DNA of 12,190 nt from Sphingomonadaceae bacterium. GTDB lineage: Bacteria; Pseudomonadota; Alphaproteobacteria; Sphingomonadales; Sphingomonadaceae. Below, one piece after another: positions 1-7,180 of this stretch (position 1 is its first letter; every line of letters starts with the position of its first letter). The stretch covers positions 1 to 12,190 of the forward strand of contig JAEMTM010000051.1 of NCBI GenBank assembly GCA_016462305.1. Reading direction: 5' to 3'. The position numbers and the translations under genes were made by a program. A model generated the notes under the pieces. It made no database searches and had not been told where the DNA came from. It worked only from the letters and a program-made list of their open reading frames with translations.

Positions 1-87
1 TAATGCGGGTTGCGCTTGCCCCTTGGCTGGGGTTTCTTTATCGCACCCGGTTAACACCATAAGGATTAGGGCAATTACAAAGCGCAT
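1..87 (-). CDS. N-terminus of a lipoprotein, cut by the window edge
   Basis: Reading the minus strand from the ATG at 87-85 gives an open frame of 29 residues to the window edge. It starts [18 protein letters not shown]: a short basic n-region, a hydrophobic core and a clear lipobox L-T-G-C with the lipidated Cys at residue 15, so the product should be a membrane-anchored lipoprotein. After the Cys comes a Lys/Gln/Pro-rich stretch typical of a flexible tether. A GGA-type ribosome binding site lies about 7 bases upstream, inside argH. An in-frame ATG six codons further up (105-103) is possible but would put an acidic MLLESD ahead of the signal peptide, so I prefer 87. In sphingomonads a TlpA-like thiol-disulfide lipoprotein is, as I recall, often divergent from argH, but the part visible here cannot prove that identity. 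Confidence 0.6.
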   Translation of the reverse strand, partial: MRFVIALILMVLTGCDKETPAKGQAQPAL

Positions 88-1474
88 GTCGGATTCCAAT
101 AGCATGTGGGGCGGCCGGTTTGGCGAAGGCCCCGGCGCGATCATGCGCGAGATAAATGCCTCCATCCCATTCGACAAGCGTCTTTGGCAAGAGGATATTG
201 CGGGCAGCAAAGCGCATGCCGATATGTTAGCCGCAAGCGGCATCATTTCGGAGGCGGATAATGCTGCGATCCAAAAGGGGCTCGACGCGGTCCACGCCGA
301 ATATCAAGCCAATGGCGTGCCCGTTGATCTGACGCTTGAAGATATTCACATGGTCACAGAAACGCGCCTGCGGGAGATCATCGGCGAACCTGCCGCGCGC
401 CTGCACACCGCCCGGTCACGCAATGATCAGGTCGCGACCGATTTCCGTCTGTGGGTGCGCAACGCCACACAGGAAATCGACGCTGGCCTGCGTGCGTTTC
501 AATTGGCGCTCGTCGCCCGCGCCGACGAACATGTGGGCAGCATCATGCCCGGCTTCACCCATTTGCAAGTGGCGCAGCCGGTGACGCTGGGGCATCATTT
601 GATGGCTTATTATGAAATGGCAAAACGCGACCGCAGCCGCTTTGCCGATTGCCGCCGCCGCCTGAATCTCTCGCCCTTGGGGGCCGCCGCTTTGGCGGGC
701 ACATCCTTCCCGATTGATCGCGCCGCCACCGCCGCTGCGCTTGGCTTTGATGGGCCGATGGGTAACAGTCTGGACGCGGTATCCGACCGCGATTTCGCGT
801 TGGAGTTTCTGACGGCGGCGGCACAAACCGCCTTGCATCTGTCGCGTCTGGCCGAAGAAATGATCCTTTGGGCATCGCAACCCTTTGGCTTCATCGCTTT
901 GCCCGATGCCTGGTCAACGGGCAGCTCGATCATGCCGCAAAAGCGCAACCCCGACGCGGCCGAGCTGGTGCGTGGCCATGCCGGGCGGATCATCGGGTGC
1001 ATGAACAGCCTGATGATCACCATGAAGGGCCTGCCCCTGGCCTATTCCAAAGATATGCAGGACGACAAACCCCCGGTGTTTGAGGCCTATGACCTGCTCG
1101 CTTTGTCGATTGCCGCGATGACGGGCATGGTTGCCAATGTGACGTTCAAGACGGCGCGTATGCGGGCGGTCGCAGACACCGGATTTTCCACCGCAACCGA
1201 TTTGGCCGACTGGCTGGTGCGCGCATTTGCCCTGCCCTTTCGTGAGGCGCACCATATCACGGGCAGCATCGTCAAAAACTGCGAGGCACGCGGCATTGGC
1301 TTGTCGGATATTGGCTCTGAAGATTTGGCGGCGATCAGCCCCCTGCTCGCAGGCTGTACTTTGCCCGACCTGTCGATTGATGGCTCCGTCGCCAGTCGCA
1401 CCAGCGCTGGCGGCACCGCGCCCGTGCGTGTAAAAGAAGCAATCGCTGCGGCAAAAAAGGAACTTGAGGCATGA
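86..1474 (+). CDS. argH: Argininosuccinate lyase
   Basis: Cytoplasmic enzyme of the last step of arginine synthesis: it splits argininosuccinate into arginine and fumarate. The 462-residue product has the usual length for ArgH. It carries the MWGGRF start region (residues 7-12), the HTARSRNDQ motif (107-115) and the fumarase/aspartase superfamily signature [11 protein letters not shown] (279-289), whose flexible loop holds the catalytic Ser. The C-terminal part keeps [12 protein letters not shown]. The frame stays open back to 23, but the added residues do not belong to the family and overlap the divergent lipoprotein. I chose the ATG at 86; the ATG at 104, directly at MWGGRF, is a fair alternative, and neither has a strong Shine-Dalgarno. 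The stop overlaps the next start in ATGA (1471-1474), implying translational coupling. It is the first gene of the plus-strand array. Confidence 0.96.
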   Translation: MSDSNSMWGGRFGEGPGAIMREINASIPFDKRLWQEDIAGSKAHADMLAASGIISEADNAAIQKGLDAVHAEYQANGVPVDLTLEDIHMVTETRLREIIGEPAARLHTARSRNDQVATDFRLWVRNATQEIDAGLRAFQLALVARADEHVGSIMPGFTHLQVAQPVTLGHHLMAYYEMAKRDRSRFADCRRRLNLSPLGAAALAGTSFPIDRAATAAALGFDGPMGNSLDAVSDRDFALEFLTAAAQTALHLSRLAEEMILWASQPFGFIALPDAWSTGSSIMPQKRNPDAAELVRGHAGRIIGCMNSLMITMKGLPLAYSKDMQDDKPPVFEAYDLLALSIAAMTGMVANVTFKTARMRAVADTGFSTATDLADWLVRAFALPFREAHHITGSIVKNCEARGIGLSDIGSEDLAAISPLLAGCTLPDLSIDGSVASRTSAGGTAPVRVKEAIAAAKKELEA

Positions 1475-1776
1475 AATTGCAACGCGCCCTGTTGGTGATC
1501 GGTATGGCACTCGCGGCCACCGCATGCGGTAAGGTTGGCGACCTTGAACCGCGTTCGGGCAATGCCATGCCGCCGCAGGCCTATGGCCAGACGACCGAAC
1601 AAAGCGCGCAGAAATTAACGACGCCATCGGTGCAAGCGCGGCCCGGGCGAACCGATGAATTGCTGAAACGTTCGGAAAGGCGGGAGGATGACCCCTTTGA
1701 TGTCGCACCGGGGGAGCAGCCCAAGCCCTTAAACCCCGAAAAACAAACGCCACCTGCCAAAACCGATCCCAAATAA
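1471..1776 (+). CDS. lptM: Small lipoprotein upstream of lysA, LptM (YifL)-like
   Basis: A 101-residue lipoprotein. It has a basic N-terminus (MKLQR), a hydrophobic core and a lipobox-like A-T-A-C with Cys 19, followed directly by CGKVGDLEP. This resembles the C-G-x-x-G-x-L pattern just after the lipidated Cys in LptM/YifL-type proteins. The rest is Pro-, Lys-, Gln- and Glu-rich with no predicted fold ([19 protein letters not shown]...), as expected of a disordered periplasmic tail. Position supports the call: small lipoproteins of this type commonly sit beside lysA or dapF in proteobacteria (yifL in E. coli, lppL in Pseudomonas). In E. coli, LptM binds the outer-membrane LPS translocon LptD/E and helps its oxidative maturation; that role is inferred here. 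It overlaps argH by 4 bases and ends 9 bases before lysA. Confident as a lipoprotein, moderate for LptM. Confidence 0.65.
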   Translation: MKLQRALLVIGMALAATACGKVGDLEPRSGNAMPPQAYGQTTEQSAQKLTTPSVQARPGRTDELLKRSERREDDPFDVAPGEQPKPLNPEKQTPPAKTDPK

Positions 1777-1785
1777 GCACCCATC

Positions 1786-3048
1786 ATGAACCATTTTGAT
1801 CTTATCAATGGCGTCTTGCACGCCGAAAACGTGCCGCTGCCCGATATTGCGGAGGCGGTTGGCACGCCCGTTTATGTTTATTCACGGGCCACATTCGAAC
1901 GCCATGCAGAGGTGTTTCGTGCGGCTTTGTCAGGGCTTGATAACCCGCATTTGGCCTTTGCGGTAAAATCGAACCCGAATCTTGCCGTGTTGAAAGTTCT
2001 GGCGCGGCAGGGCTATGGCGCCGATGTCGTCTCAGGCGGCGAAATGGACCGCGCGCTGGCCGCCGGCATGGCAGCCGAAGATATTGTCTTTTCCGGCGTT
2101 GGCAAAACCGCCGAAGAAATGACCCGCGCATTGAAGATCGGCATTGGCCAGTTCAACATTGAATCGGAAGAAGAAGGTCAGGAGCTGGCGGCGCTGGCCG
2201 CTGCGCTTGGCCTGACCGCGCAGGCCGTTTTGCGCATCAATCCCGATGTGGACGCGGGCACCCATGGCAAGATTTCAACGGGCAAGGCGGACAATAAATT
2301 TGGCGTCGGCATCCACCGCGCGCAGGGCATTTACGCACGGCTAAGCATCTTGCCGCATTTGCACATGCGCGGTGTCGCGCTGCATATTGGCAGTCAGTTA
2401 ACGAGCCTTGAGCCGCTTGAAACAGCCTTTCAAAAGGTTGGCGTGCTGCTGCGGGAATTGCGTGCGGCAGGCCATGTGGTCACGCATGTGGACTTGGGCG
2501 GCGGCCTTGGCGTGCGCTACCGTGACGGCGACAATCCGCCCGACCCCGCCGAATATGGCGCGATGGTCGTGCGCGTGACTAAGGATTGGGGCGTGCGGTT
2601 GATGTTCGAACCCGGCCGCGTTATCGCTGGCAATGCGGGGGTCTTGCTGACGCGCGTCATCCGCGTGAAGCCCGGTGCGGGCAATGCGCCGTTCGTTATC
2701 GTCGATGCCGCAATGAACGATCTGGCCCGCCCCGCGCTTTATGATGCATGGCATGATTTTGAAGCGGTTGTACCCAATGGGCAAAGGATGCTGGCCAATA
2801 TCGTCGGCCCGGTATGCGAAACCGGCGACACCTTCGCCATGGGTCGTGAGATTGACCCTGTTTTGGCCAATGACCTTGCCATTTTCCGCACCGCTGGCGC
2901 TTATGGGGCGACGATGGCGAGCACATATAACAGCCGTGGACTGGTGCCCGAAGTCCTCGTCGATGGTGACAAGTTCGCGGTCGTGGCGGAACGGATTGCG
3001 CCGGAGACGATCTTGGCGGCGGAGCATGTGCCCGACTGGCTGAAATAG
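1786..3048 (+). CDS. lysA: Diaminopimelate decarboxylase
   Basis: Cytoplasmic PLP enzyme that decarboxylates meso-diaminopimelate to L-lysine. At 420 residues it is full length. It is a fold-type III (alanine racemase-like barrel) decarboxylase: PLP Lys 61 in FAVKSNPN, HIGSQ at 200-204, the phosphate-binding glycine loop DLGGGLG at 236-242, EPGR at 275-278, and the substrate/dimer-interface CETGD at 344-348, with the C-terminal GAYGATMASTYN motif that supplies a conserved Tyr. The ATG at 1786 gives the usual N-terminus (F..INGVLHAENV) and lies 9 bases after the lipoprotein stop; no strong Shine-Dalgarno is visible there. All expected motifs are present and nothing looks truncated. Its TAG stop forms part of the ribosome binding site of the next gene. 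Confidence 0.97.
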   Translation: MNHFDLINGVLHAENVPLPDIAEAVGTPVYVYSRATFERHAEVFRAALSGLDNPHLAFAVKSNPNLAVLKVLARQGYGADVVSGGEMDRALAAGMAAEDIVFSGVGKTAEEMTRALKIGIGQFNIESEEEGQELAALAAALGLTAQAVLRINPDVDAGTHGKISTGKADNKFGVGIHRAQGIYARLSILPHLHMRGVALHIGSQLTSLEPLETAFQKVGVLLRELRAAGHVVTHVDLGGGLGVRYRDGDNPPDPAEYGAMVVRVTKDWGVRLMFEPGRVIAGNAGVLLTRVIRVKPGAGNAPFVIVDAAMNDLARPALYDAWHDFEAVVPNGQRMLANIVGPVCETGDTFAMGREIDPVLANDLAIFRTAGAYGATMASTYNSRGLVPEVLVDGDKFAVVAERIAPETILAAEHVPDWLK

Positions 3049-3060
3049 GACATTGCGTTG
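3047..3060 (+). promoter_or_regulatory. Ribosome binding site that supports a TTG start
   Basis: AGGA at 3047-3050, formed partly from the TAG stop of lysA, lies 7 bases before TTG at 3058-3060. No ATG or GTG near the expected N-terminus is in frame, and the protein from this TTG begins MDQLPIFVNL, matching the normal CysG beginning. This is the sequence evidence for a non-ATG start, and it suggests translation here depends on ribosomes ending on lysA. Confidence 0.65.
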
Positions 3061-3837
3061 GACCAGTTGCCGATATTTGTGAACCTGAAAGGCCGTAATG
3101 TCATTTTGGTCGGTGAAGGCGAAATGGCCGATGCCAAAAGACGCCTGATAGAACGCGCTGGCGGACTATGTGTGGATGCGAGGGACAAGGACGCCCGGAT
3201 TGCTTTTGTGGCGATCGCGGACGAAGACGCCGCATGCGCCGCCGCCGATGATTTGAAAGCACGCGGTTTGCTCGTCAATGTCGTGGATAGGCCTGAAAAC
3301 TGCGATTTCACCACGCCAGCGATTGTGGACCGCACCCCCGTTTTGGTGGCGGTCGGCACCGGCGGGGCGTCGGCGGGCATGGCAAAGGCCATTCGCCAGC
3401 GGATTGAAACCTTATTGCCCGAAACCTTGGGTCCGCTGGCCCATGCAATTTCGGCTGCGCGCGCGGCCATCCGCGAACGCTGGCCAGAGGGACCACAGCG
3501 CCGACGCGCCCTGGATCAGGGCTTTGCCGCAGGTGGCCTGCTGGACCCGTTTGGAAATCACGCGCCTGACACCGTCGAACTTTGGTTGAAAGCCGCCGAA
3601 GAGCCAAAGGGCGACCGCATAATCGAAATCGCGTTGCTGTCGGATAATCCCGATGACCTGACCTTGCTGACCGCGCGGTTATTGGGTGAGGCGGACCATG
3701 TTTTCCATGACGCCCATGTGCCAGCGGCTATCCTTAACCGTGCGCGCGCCGATGCGGTGCGCCATGCAGGCCCGCCACCTTTGCCCGCGCCAGAGGGCTT
3801 GTCACTGTTCCTACGGTTGCCGTTAGCGCATGGATAG
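3058..3837 (+). CDS. CysG N-domain-like protein (precorrin-2 dehydrogenase/ferrochelatase type) with a methyltransferase remnant
   Basis: A 259-residue protein resembling the N-terminal half of siroheme synthase CysG, which oxidises precorrin-2 with NAD+ and inserts iron to make siroheme. Matching parts: LPIFVNLKGR (4-13), the nucleotide-binding region GEGEMADAKR (19-28; CysG has GGGDVAERK), NVVD (74-77) with Asp 77 in the place of catalytic Asp 104 of Salmonella CysG, and PAIVDRTPVLVAVGTGG (87-103). Roughly 27 residues that normally follow the first helix (after Gly 35) are missing. Residues about 188-238 align with the start of the uroporphyrinogen-III methyltransferase domain, but GAGPGD is replaced by LLSDNPDD and the remaining roughly 200 residues of that domain are absent, so methylation is not expected. 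It starts at TTG. Whether it still makes siroheme is uncertain; a structural or regulatory role is possible. Confidence 0.75.
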   Translation: MDQLPIFVNLKGRNVILVGEGEMADAKRRLIERAGGLCVDARDKDARIAFVAIADEDAACAAADDLKARGLLVNVVDRPENCDFTTPAIVDRTPVLVAVGTGGASAGMAKAIRQRIETLLPETLGPLAHAISAARAAIRERWPEGPQRRRALDQGFAAGGLLDPFGNHAPDTVELWLKAAEEPKGDRIIEIALLSDNPDDLTLLTARLLGEADHVFHDAHVPAAILNRARADAVRHAGPPPLPAPEGLSLFLRLPLAHG

Positions 3838-3863
3838 GGCATGATGTGGGCTTGAACAGTCTC

Positions 3864-3875
3864 AAGGTCGCCATG
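3864..3875 (+). promoter_or_regulatory. Ribosome binding site deciding the proC start
   Basis: AAGG at 3864-3867 stands 5 bases before the ATG at 3873. This favours that ATG over the in-frame GTG at 3846, which would add MGLNSLKVA, residues not expected ahead of the proC Rossmann strand. Confidence 0.55.
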
Positions 3876-4682
3876 TCCGCTTTTCCATCGAAAATCTGTT
3901 TCTACGGCTGCGGCAATATGGGCAGCGCAATGCTGCGCGGATGGGTGGCCGCTGGCGTGTCGCCTGACACTTTCCATGTTGTTGACCCTGTGGCCATAAA
4001 CCTACCCGCGGGCGTTGCGGTATCGCGGGCGTCACAAGGGGCTGCGCGGCCATTCGATATGCTCGTATTGGGTATCAAACCGCAGCTTTTGTCATCGCTC
4101 GCACCCGATATTGCGTCATTGCTTGCGCCCGGAGCATGGGTGATTTCGATACTCGCTGGCACCACAACGCATAGCCTGTCGGAGGCATTTCCTAATGCGC
4201 GGATTATCCGGCTAATGCCCAATTTGGCCGCCGCTATCGGCAAATCACCCCTTGGCGTGTTTGCGCCAAATGAAACGGAATTGGTCAAGGAGGACATCGC
4301 AGCTTGGCTAACGCCTTTGGGGGCCGTCATTTGGATCGACGACGAAGCCCATATGGATGCGGTAACGGCGCTGGCGGGGTCAGGCCCGGCCTTTATCTAC
4401 CGCGTCATTGATGCACTGACCAAAGGCGGGGAAGCATCGGGATTGCCACATTCTGTCGCCGCGCAACTGGCCATATCGATGACCGAAGGGGCGGCGATTT
4501 TGGCCGCGACGTCGCCCGAAACGCCAAAGGCACTCGCCGCGCGCGTCACCAGCCCGGGCGGCACAACTGCCGCTGGCCTTGCGGTGCTGGACGCAGATTA
4601 TGCTTTAGACAGATTGATGACGCAGACTTTGCGCGCCGCGCGCGACCGGGGAACAGAACTCGCAAAGGGAGACGCCAAGTGA
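3873..4682 (+). CDS. proC: Pyrroline-5-carboxylate reductase
   Basis: Cytoplasmic enzyme of the last step of proline synthesis: it reduces 1-pyrroline-5-carboxylate to L-proline with NAD(P)H. The 269-residue product has the usual length. The N-terminal Rossmann motif is KICFYGCGNMGSAML (7-21), followed by the GIKP/RLMPNLAA region that lines the cofactor site. The C-terminal helical dimerisation domain has AGSGPAFIYRVIDAL (168-182) and the family signature TSPGGTT (226-232). The start is taken at the ATG with its own Shine-Dalgarno. The 35-base gap before it is the largest in the plus-strand array, so an internal promoter is possible though none is recognised. The stop TGA overlaps the GTG start of the next gene in GTGA. 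Confidence 0.96.
   Translation: MSAFPSKICFYGCGNMGSAMLRGWVAAGVSPDTFHVVDPVAINLPAGVAVSRASQGAARPFDMLVLGIKPQLLSSLAPDIASLLAPGAWVISILAGTTTHSLSEAFPNARIIRLMPNLAAAIGKSPLGVFAPNETELVKEDIAAWLTPLGAVIWIDDEAHMDAVTALAGSGPAFIYRVIDALTKGGEASGLPHSVAAQLAISMTEGAAILAATSPETPKALAARVTSPGGTTAAGLAVLDADYALDRLMTQTLRAARDRGTELAKGDAK
4667..4681 (+). promoter_or_regulatory. Ribosome binding site for the amidase GTG start
   Basis: GGGAG at 4667-4671 lies 7 bases before GTG at 4679, inside the end of proC. The start overlaps the proC stop by 4 bases. This supports a real GTG start just ahead of the signal peptide. Confidence 0.6.
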
Positions 4683-6283
4683 AATGGACATTCATATTGG
4701 CCTTATCTTGCGCCTTGGCGCAGCCGTCCGCCGCATCGGTTGCGACCCCGCCATCGACGGCGCAGGCCAATATCAATCTGGCCAAAGCGGGGTCAATTGA
4801 AAATTTGGACCTGGCGCAACTGGCAGACGGCATACATGATGGCGCGTTCAACAGCGAAGCGACAACCGCCGCTTACCTCGCGCGTATTGCCGCCATTGAT
4901 GACAGCGGACCAAAAATAAACGCGGTCATTGCCACATTCCCCGACGCGCTCGACCAAGCCCGCGCAATGGACGCAGAATTGCGCGCTGGCCGTTATCGCG
5001 GCCCCATGCACGGCATCCCCATTTTGGTGAAGGACAATGTCGAGGTTGCAGGCCCGCTTCCGACAACCGCCGGATCACTGGCGCTTGCGGGCAATATTAC
5101 CAACCGCGACGCGCCGCTCATTGCCCGCTTGCGCGCGGCAGGAGCGGTGATTTTGGGCAAAACCAACTTGAGCGAATGGGCCAATATCCGGTCTGATTAT
5201 GCCACCAGCGGCTGGAGCGCGGTGGGCGGCCTGACCAAAAACCCGCATGCACTTGACCGCAACAGTTGCGGCTCCTCCAGTGGCAGTGGCGCGGCGATGG
5301 CAGCAGCTTTGGCGGCGGGCACGATTGGCACGGAAACCGACGGATCGATCGCTTGCCCGGCTGGCGTCAATGGCGTGGTCGGGTTCAAACCGACCGTCGG
5401 CTTGGTCTCGCGCCGTTTTGTCGTACCGATCAGCCACAGTCAGGATACCGCAGGGCCAATGACGCGTTCGGTGCGTGATGCCGCCATCATGCTGACCTTT
5501 ATGGCCGGCAGCGATCCGCAAGACACAGCGACCGCAGACGCCGACCGCTGGCGCGGCAATTATGCGGCTGGCCTATCTGTGGACGGCCTAAAAGCCATGC
5601 GTATTGGCGTCATTCGCGCACCCGATGCCGATGCAGCCTTATTCGACGCCGCCATTGCCAAGTTGAAGGATGGCGGGGCCCAAGTCATCCTTCTCGACAC
5701 CAGCAAGATTGACCAGCAAAAAATCGGACAAAGCGAATTTAAGCTATTGCTCACAGAGCTTAAGGCCGACCTTGCGTCTTATTTGCAGGGCTTGCCCGAC
5801 GGTCTGGTCCCGCACAAAACGCTCGCTGATATTATCGCGTTCAATAAAGCGAACGCCGACAAGGAATTACAATATTTCGGCCAAGACATATTTGAAACGG
5901 CGGATAAGGAAAAAGGGCTGGATGACCCAGCTTATCTGGAGGCCTTGGCCACGTCACGCGGGCTGGCGACTGACGCGCTGAACCAGATGTTTGCCAACAA
6001 TAAGGTCGATGTCATCATCGCGCAGACCAACGGCGCTGCATGGGTTTCCAGCCTGGGTAAGGGCGATGCCTTTTCCGGGCCAAGCGCCAGCCAGTTACCC
6101 GCCGTTGCCGGCTTCCCGCATCTGACGGTGCCCATGGGCCTGTCTGGCGGGCTGCCGATTGGCCTTAGCTTCATTGGCCCAAAATGGCATGACCATGATG
6201 TTCTGAAAGCGGGCTTTGCCTATGAGCAGCTTTCAAAGGCGCGGGTTGCGCCTATATTCCCTGCAACGATCGCGGGTAAATAA
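4679..6283 (+). CDS. Exported amidase-signature hydrolase
   Basis: A 534-residue enzyme of the amidase signature family, which hydrolyses amide bonds with a Ser-cisSer-Lys triad. The triad can be placed: Lys 118 in [10 protein letters not shown], cis-Ser 199 in [10 protein letters not shown] and nucleophile Ser 223 in [11 protein letters not shown]; the Ser-Ser spacing of 24 equals that of FAAH and peptide amidase Pam. The following [14 protein letters not shown] is also typical. The N-terminus ([22 protein letters not shown]) looks like a Sec signal peptide with small residues at a cleavage site near 18-22, so the enzyme should act in the periplasm. The length and secretion resemble peptide amidase of Stenotrophomonas more than GatA, which is cytoplasmic and partnered by GatB/C. 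The substrate cannot be read from sequence. The gene is coupled to proC and ends 1 base before the next gene. Confidence 0.88.
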   Translation: MKWTFILALSCALAQPSAASVATPPSTAQANINLAKAGSIENLDLAQLADGIHDGAFNSEATTAAYLARIAAIDDSGPKINAVIATFPDALDQARAMDAELRAGRYRGPMHGIPILVKDNVEVAGPLPTTAGSLALAGNITNRDAPLIARLRAAGAVILGKTNLSEWANIRSDYATSGWSAVGGLTKNPHALDRNSCGSSSGSGAAMAAALAAGTIGTETDGSIACPAGVNGVVGFKPTVGLVSRRFVVPISHSQDTAGPMTRSVRDAAIMLTFMAGSDPQDTATADADRWRGNYAAGLSVDGLKAMRIGVIRAPDADAALFDAAIAKLKDGGAQVILLDTSKIDQQKIGQSEFKLLLTELKADLASYLQGLPDGLVPHKTLADIIAFNKANADKELQYFGQDIFETADKEKGLDDPAYLEALATSRGLATDALNQMFANNKVDVIIAQTNGAAWVSSLGKGDAFSGPSASQLPAVAGFPHLTVPMGLSGGLPIGLSFIGPKWHDHDVLKAGFAYEQLSKARVAPIFPATIAGK

Positions 6284-6284
6284 G

Positions 6285-6758
6285 ATGGCATTTGGCAAAC
6301 CTGATCTGGGCAGCATCACGCCAAAGGGTGCTGCCTTCGACCCTGCCTTGGTTAACAAGATGATGGGTAAATTCGGCCATGGCGGATTTCTCAACATGGA
6401 ATATGTTGGCCATGGCGACGACTGGGTTGAACTTGCGATTGATTGGCGCGAAGACCTTGTTGCGGACCCCGACACAGGCATATTGGCTTCTGCGGTGATC
6501 ATCAGCCTGATGGATAACGCCACCAGCATGTCGATCTGGACTAAACTTGGTGAATTCCGTCCGCAAGTGACGATGGACCTGCGGATCGACTATCTGCGGC
6601 CCTCGCCGTCGGGTGAACGTGTTTATGGTCGGGGGGTTTGCTACCATTTGACCAACAGCATCGGCTTCGTCCGTGGCTTTGCGCATAATGGCAACCCAGA
6701 CGAGCCCTTGGCGCATGCCAGCGGCACGTTCATCCGCATTGGCGACCGCATATCATGA
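6285..6758 (+). CDS. PaaI-type hotdog thioesterase, first of a pair
   Basis: A 157-residue hotdog-fold protein of the PaaI/acyl-CoA thioesterase family. Recognisable parts are LVADPDTGILASAVIISLMDNATSM (about 58-82), the central hotdog helix, and VTMDLRIDYLRPSPSG (95-110), the strand pair typical of PaaI. Asp 77 occupies the catalytic acid position, but the HGG that should stand nine residues earlier is A68-S69-A70. Family members hydrolyse acyl- or aryl-CoA thioesters in the cytoplasm. The start is the ATG one base after the amidase stop, with GGG about 8 bases upstream. A longer frame begins at 6216 inside the amidase, but its extra residues overlap amidase coding sequence and do not fit the family. 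It overlaps the following paralogue by 4 bases (ATGA), which suggests the two are made in matched amounts. Confidence 0.82.
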   Translation: MAFGKPDLGSITPKGAAFDPALVNKMMGKFGHGGFLNMEYVGHGDDWVELAIDWREDLVADPDTGILASAVIISLMDNATSMSIWTKLGEFRPQVTMDLRIDYLRPSPSGERVYGRGVCYHLTNSIGFVRGFAHNGNPDEPLAHASGTFIRIGDRIS

Positions 6759-7162
6759 CCGATAAGCCAGCCCTTCCGCCCTATGCCCGTGCGCTCGATA
6801 TGAACATTGTCGACGAAATCCACGGCGCGCCTGTAATCGCCATGCCCTTTGCCGACCGCGTGCAAGGCCGTCCGGGCTTCCTTCATGGTGGCGCTATCTC
6901 CGGAATGCTCGAAATTGCCGCCATCGCCGCCATTCATCAGGCGCTTTGGGCCAAAGGCAGCGATTCCAATATCAAACAGGTCAATGTCACTGTCGATTTC
7001 ATGCGCGGGGGCCTTGATCAGATGACCTATGCGGTCGGCGAAGTCACGCGCCTTGGCCGGACGATGGCCAATGTTGAGGCGCGGGCATGGCAGGCAGACC
7101 GGGATAAGCCCATCGCCATGGGCTATATGCATTATCTGATTAAGGCAAAGCGGGCGGGCTGA
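6755..7162 (+). CDS. PaaI-type hotdog thioesterase, second of a pair
   Basis: A 135-residue hotdog protein with the PaaI layout: RPGFLHGGAISGMLEIAAIAAI (39-60) contains HGG at 44-46 and the central helix, and VNVTVDFMRGG follows as the substrate-pocket strand. The residue nine after the His, normally Asp in PaaI, is Glu 53. Glu is used by some other hotdog thioesterases (for example the Arthrobacter 4-hydroxybenzoyl-CoA enzyme), so activity is not excluded. The length is normal for a single hotdog domain. Its start overlaps the previous stop in ATGA. It is the last gene of the plus-strand array, ending 6 bases from the convergent YbjN-domain gene. The substrate is unknown. Confidence 0.84.
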   Translation: MTDKPALPPYARALDMNIVDEIHGAPVIAMPFADRVQGRPGFLHGGAISGMLEIAAIAAIHQALWAKGSDSNIKQVNVTVDFMRGGLDQMTYAVGEVTRLGRTMANVEARAWQADRDKPIAMGYMHYLIKAKRAG

Positions 7163-7180
7163 GCGAACTCAAGCCTCGCC
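7153..7180. terminator. Hairpin spanning both convergent stop codons
   Basis: GGCG-GGCTGAG (7153-7163) can pair with CTCAAGCC-t-CGCC (7168-7180) around a CGAA loop, with two single-base bulges. Read on the minus strand the loop is TTCG. The stops of both convergent genes fall inside it. No clear T-run follows on either strand, so a bidirectional terminator is only a candidate; it might instead merely stall or protect 3' ends. Confidence 0.35.

Noticed and set aside
23..85. N-terminal extension of argH from the ATG at 23
   Set aside because: The added residues are not part of the ArgH family and the bases encode the signal peptide of the divergent lipoprotein.
914..1780. 288-codon minus-strand open frame antisense to argH and the lipoprotein gene
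   Set aside because: It runs opposite clearly conserved ArgH coding sequence, has a composition of mirrored GC-rich codons and shows no family motif.
2398..3027. 209-codon minus-strand open frame inside lysA
   Set aside because: Antisense to conserved LysA motifs (EPGR, CETGD); His/Arg/Asp-rich translation is typical of a shadow frame.
4679..4720. Lipoprotein signal in the amidase (Cys 11)
   Set aside because: The residues before the Cys (A-L-S) do not fit a lipobox and the hydrophobic core before it is too short; an ordinary signal peptide fits better.
6216..6284. Upstream start for the first thioesterase inside the amidase gene
   Set aside because: Would overlap amidase coding sequence by 68 bases and add an Arg-rich non-family N-terminus; the ATG at 6285 is better placed.
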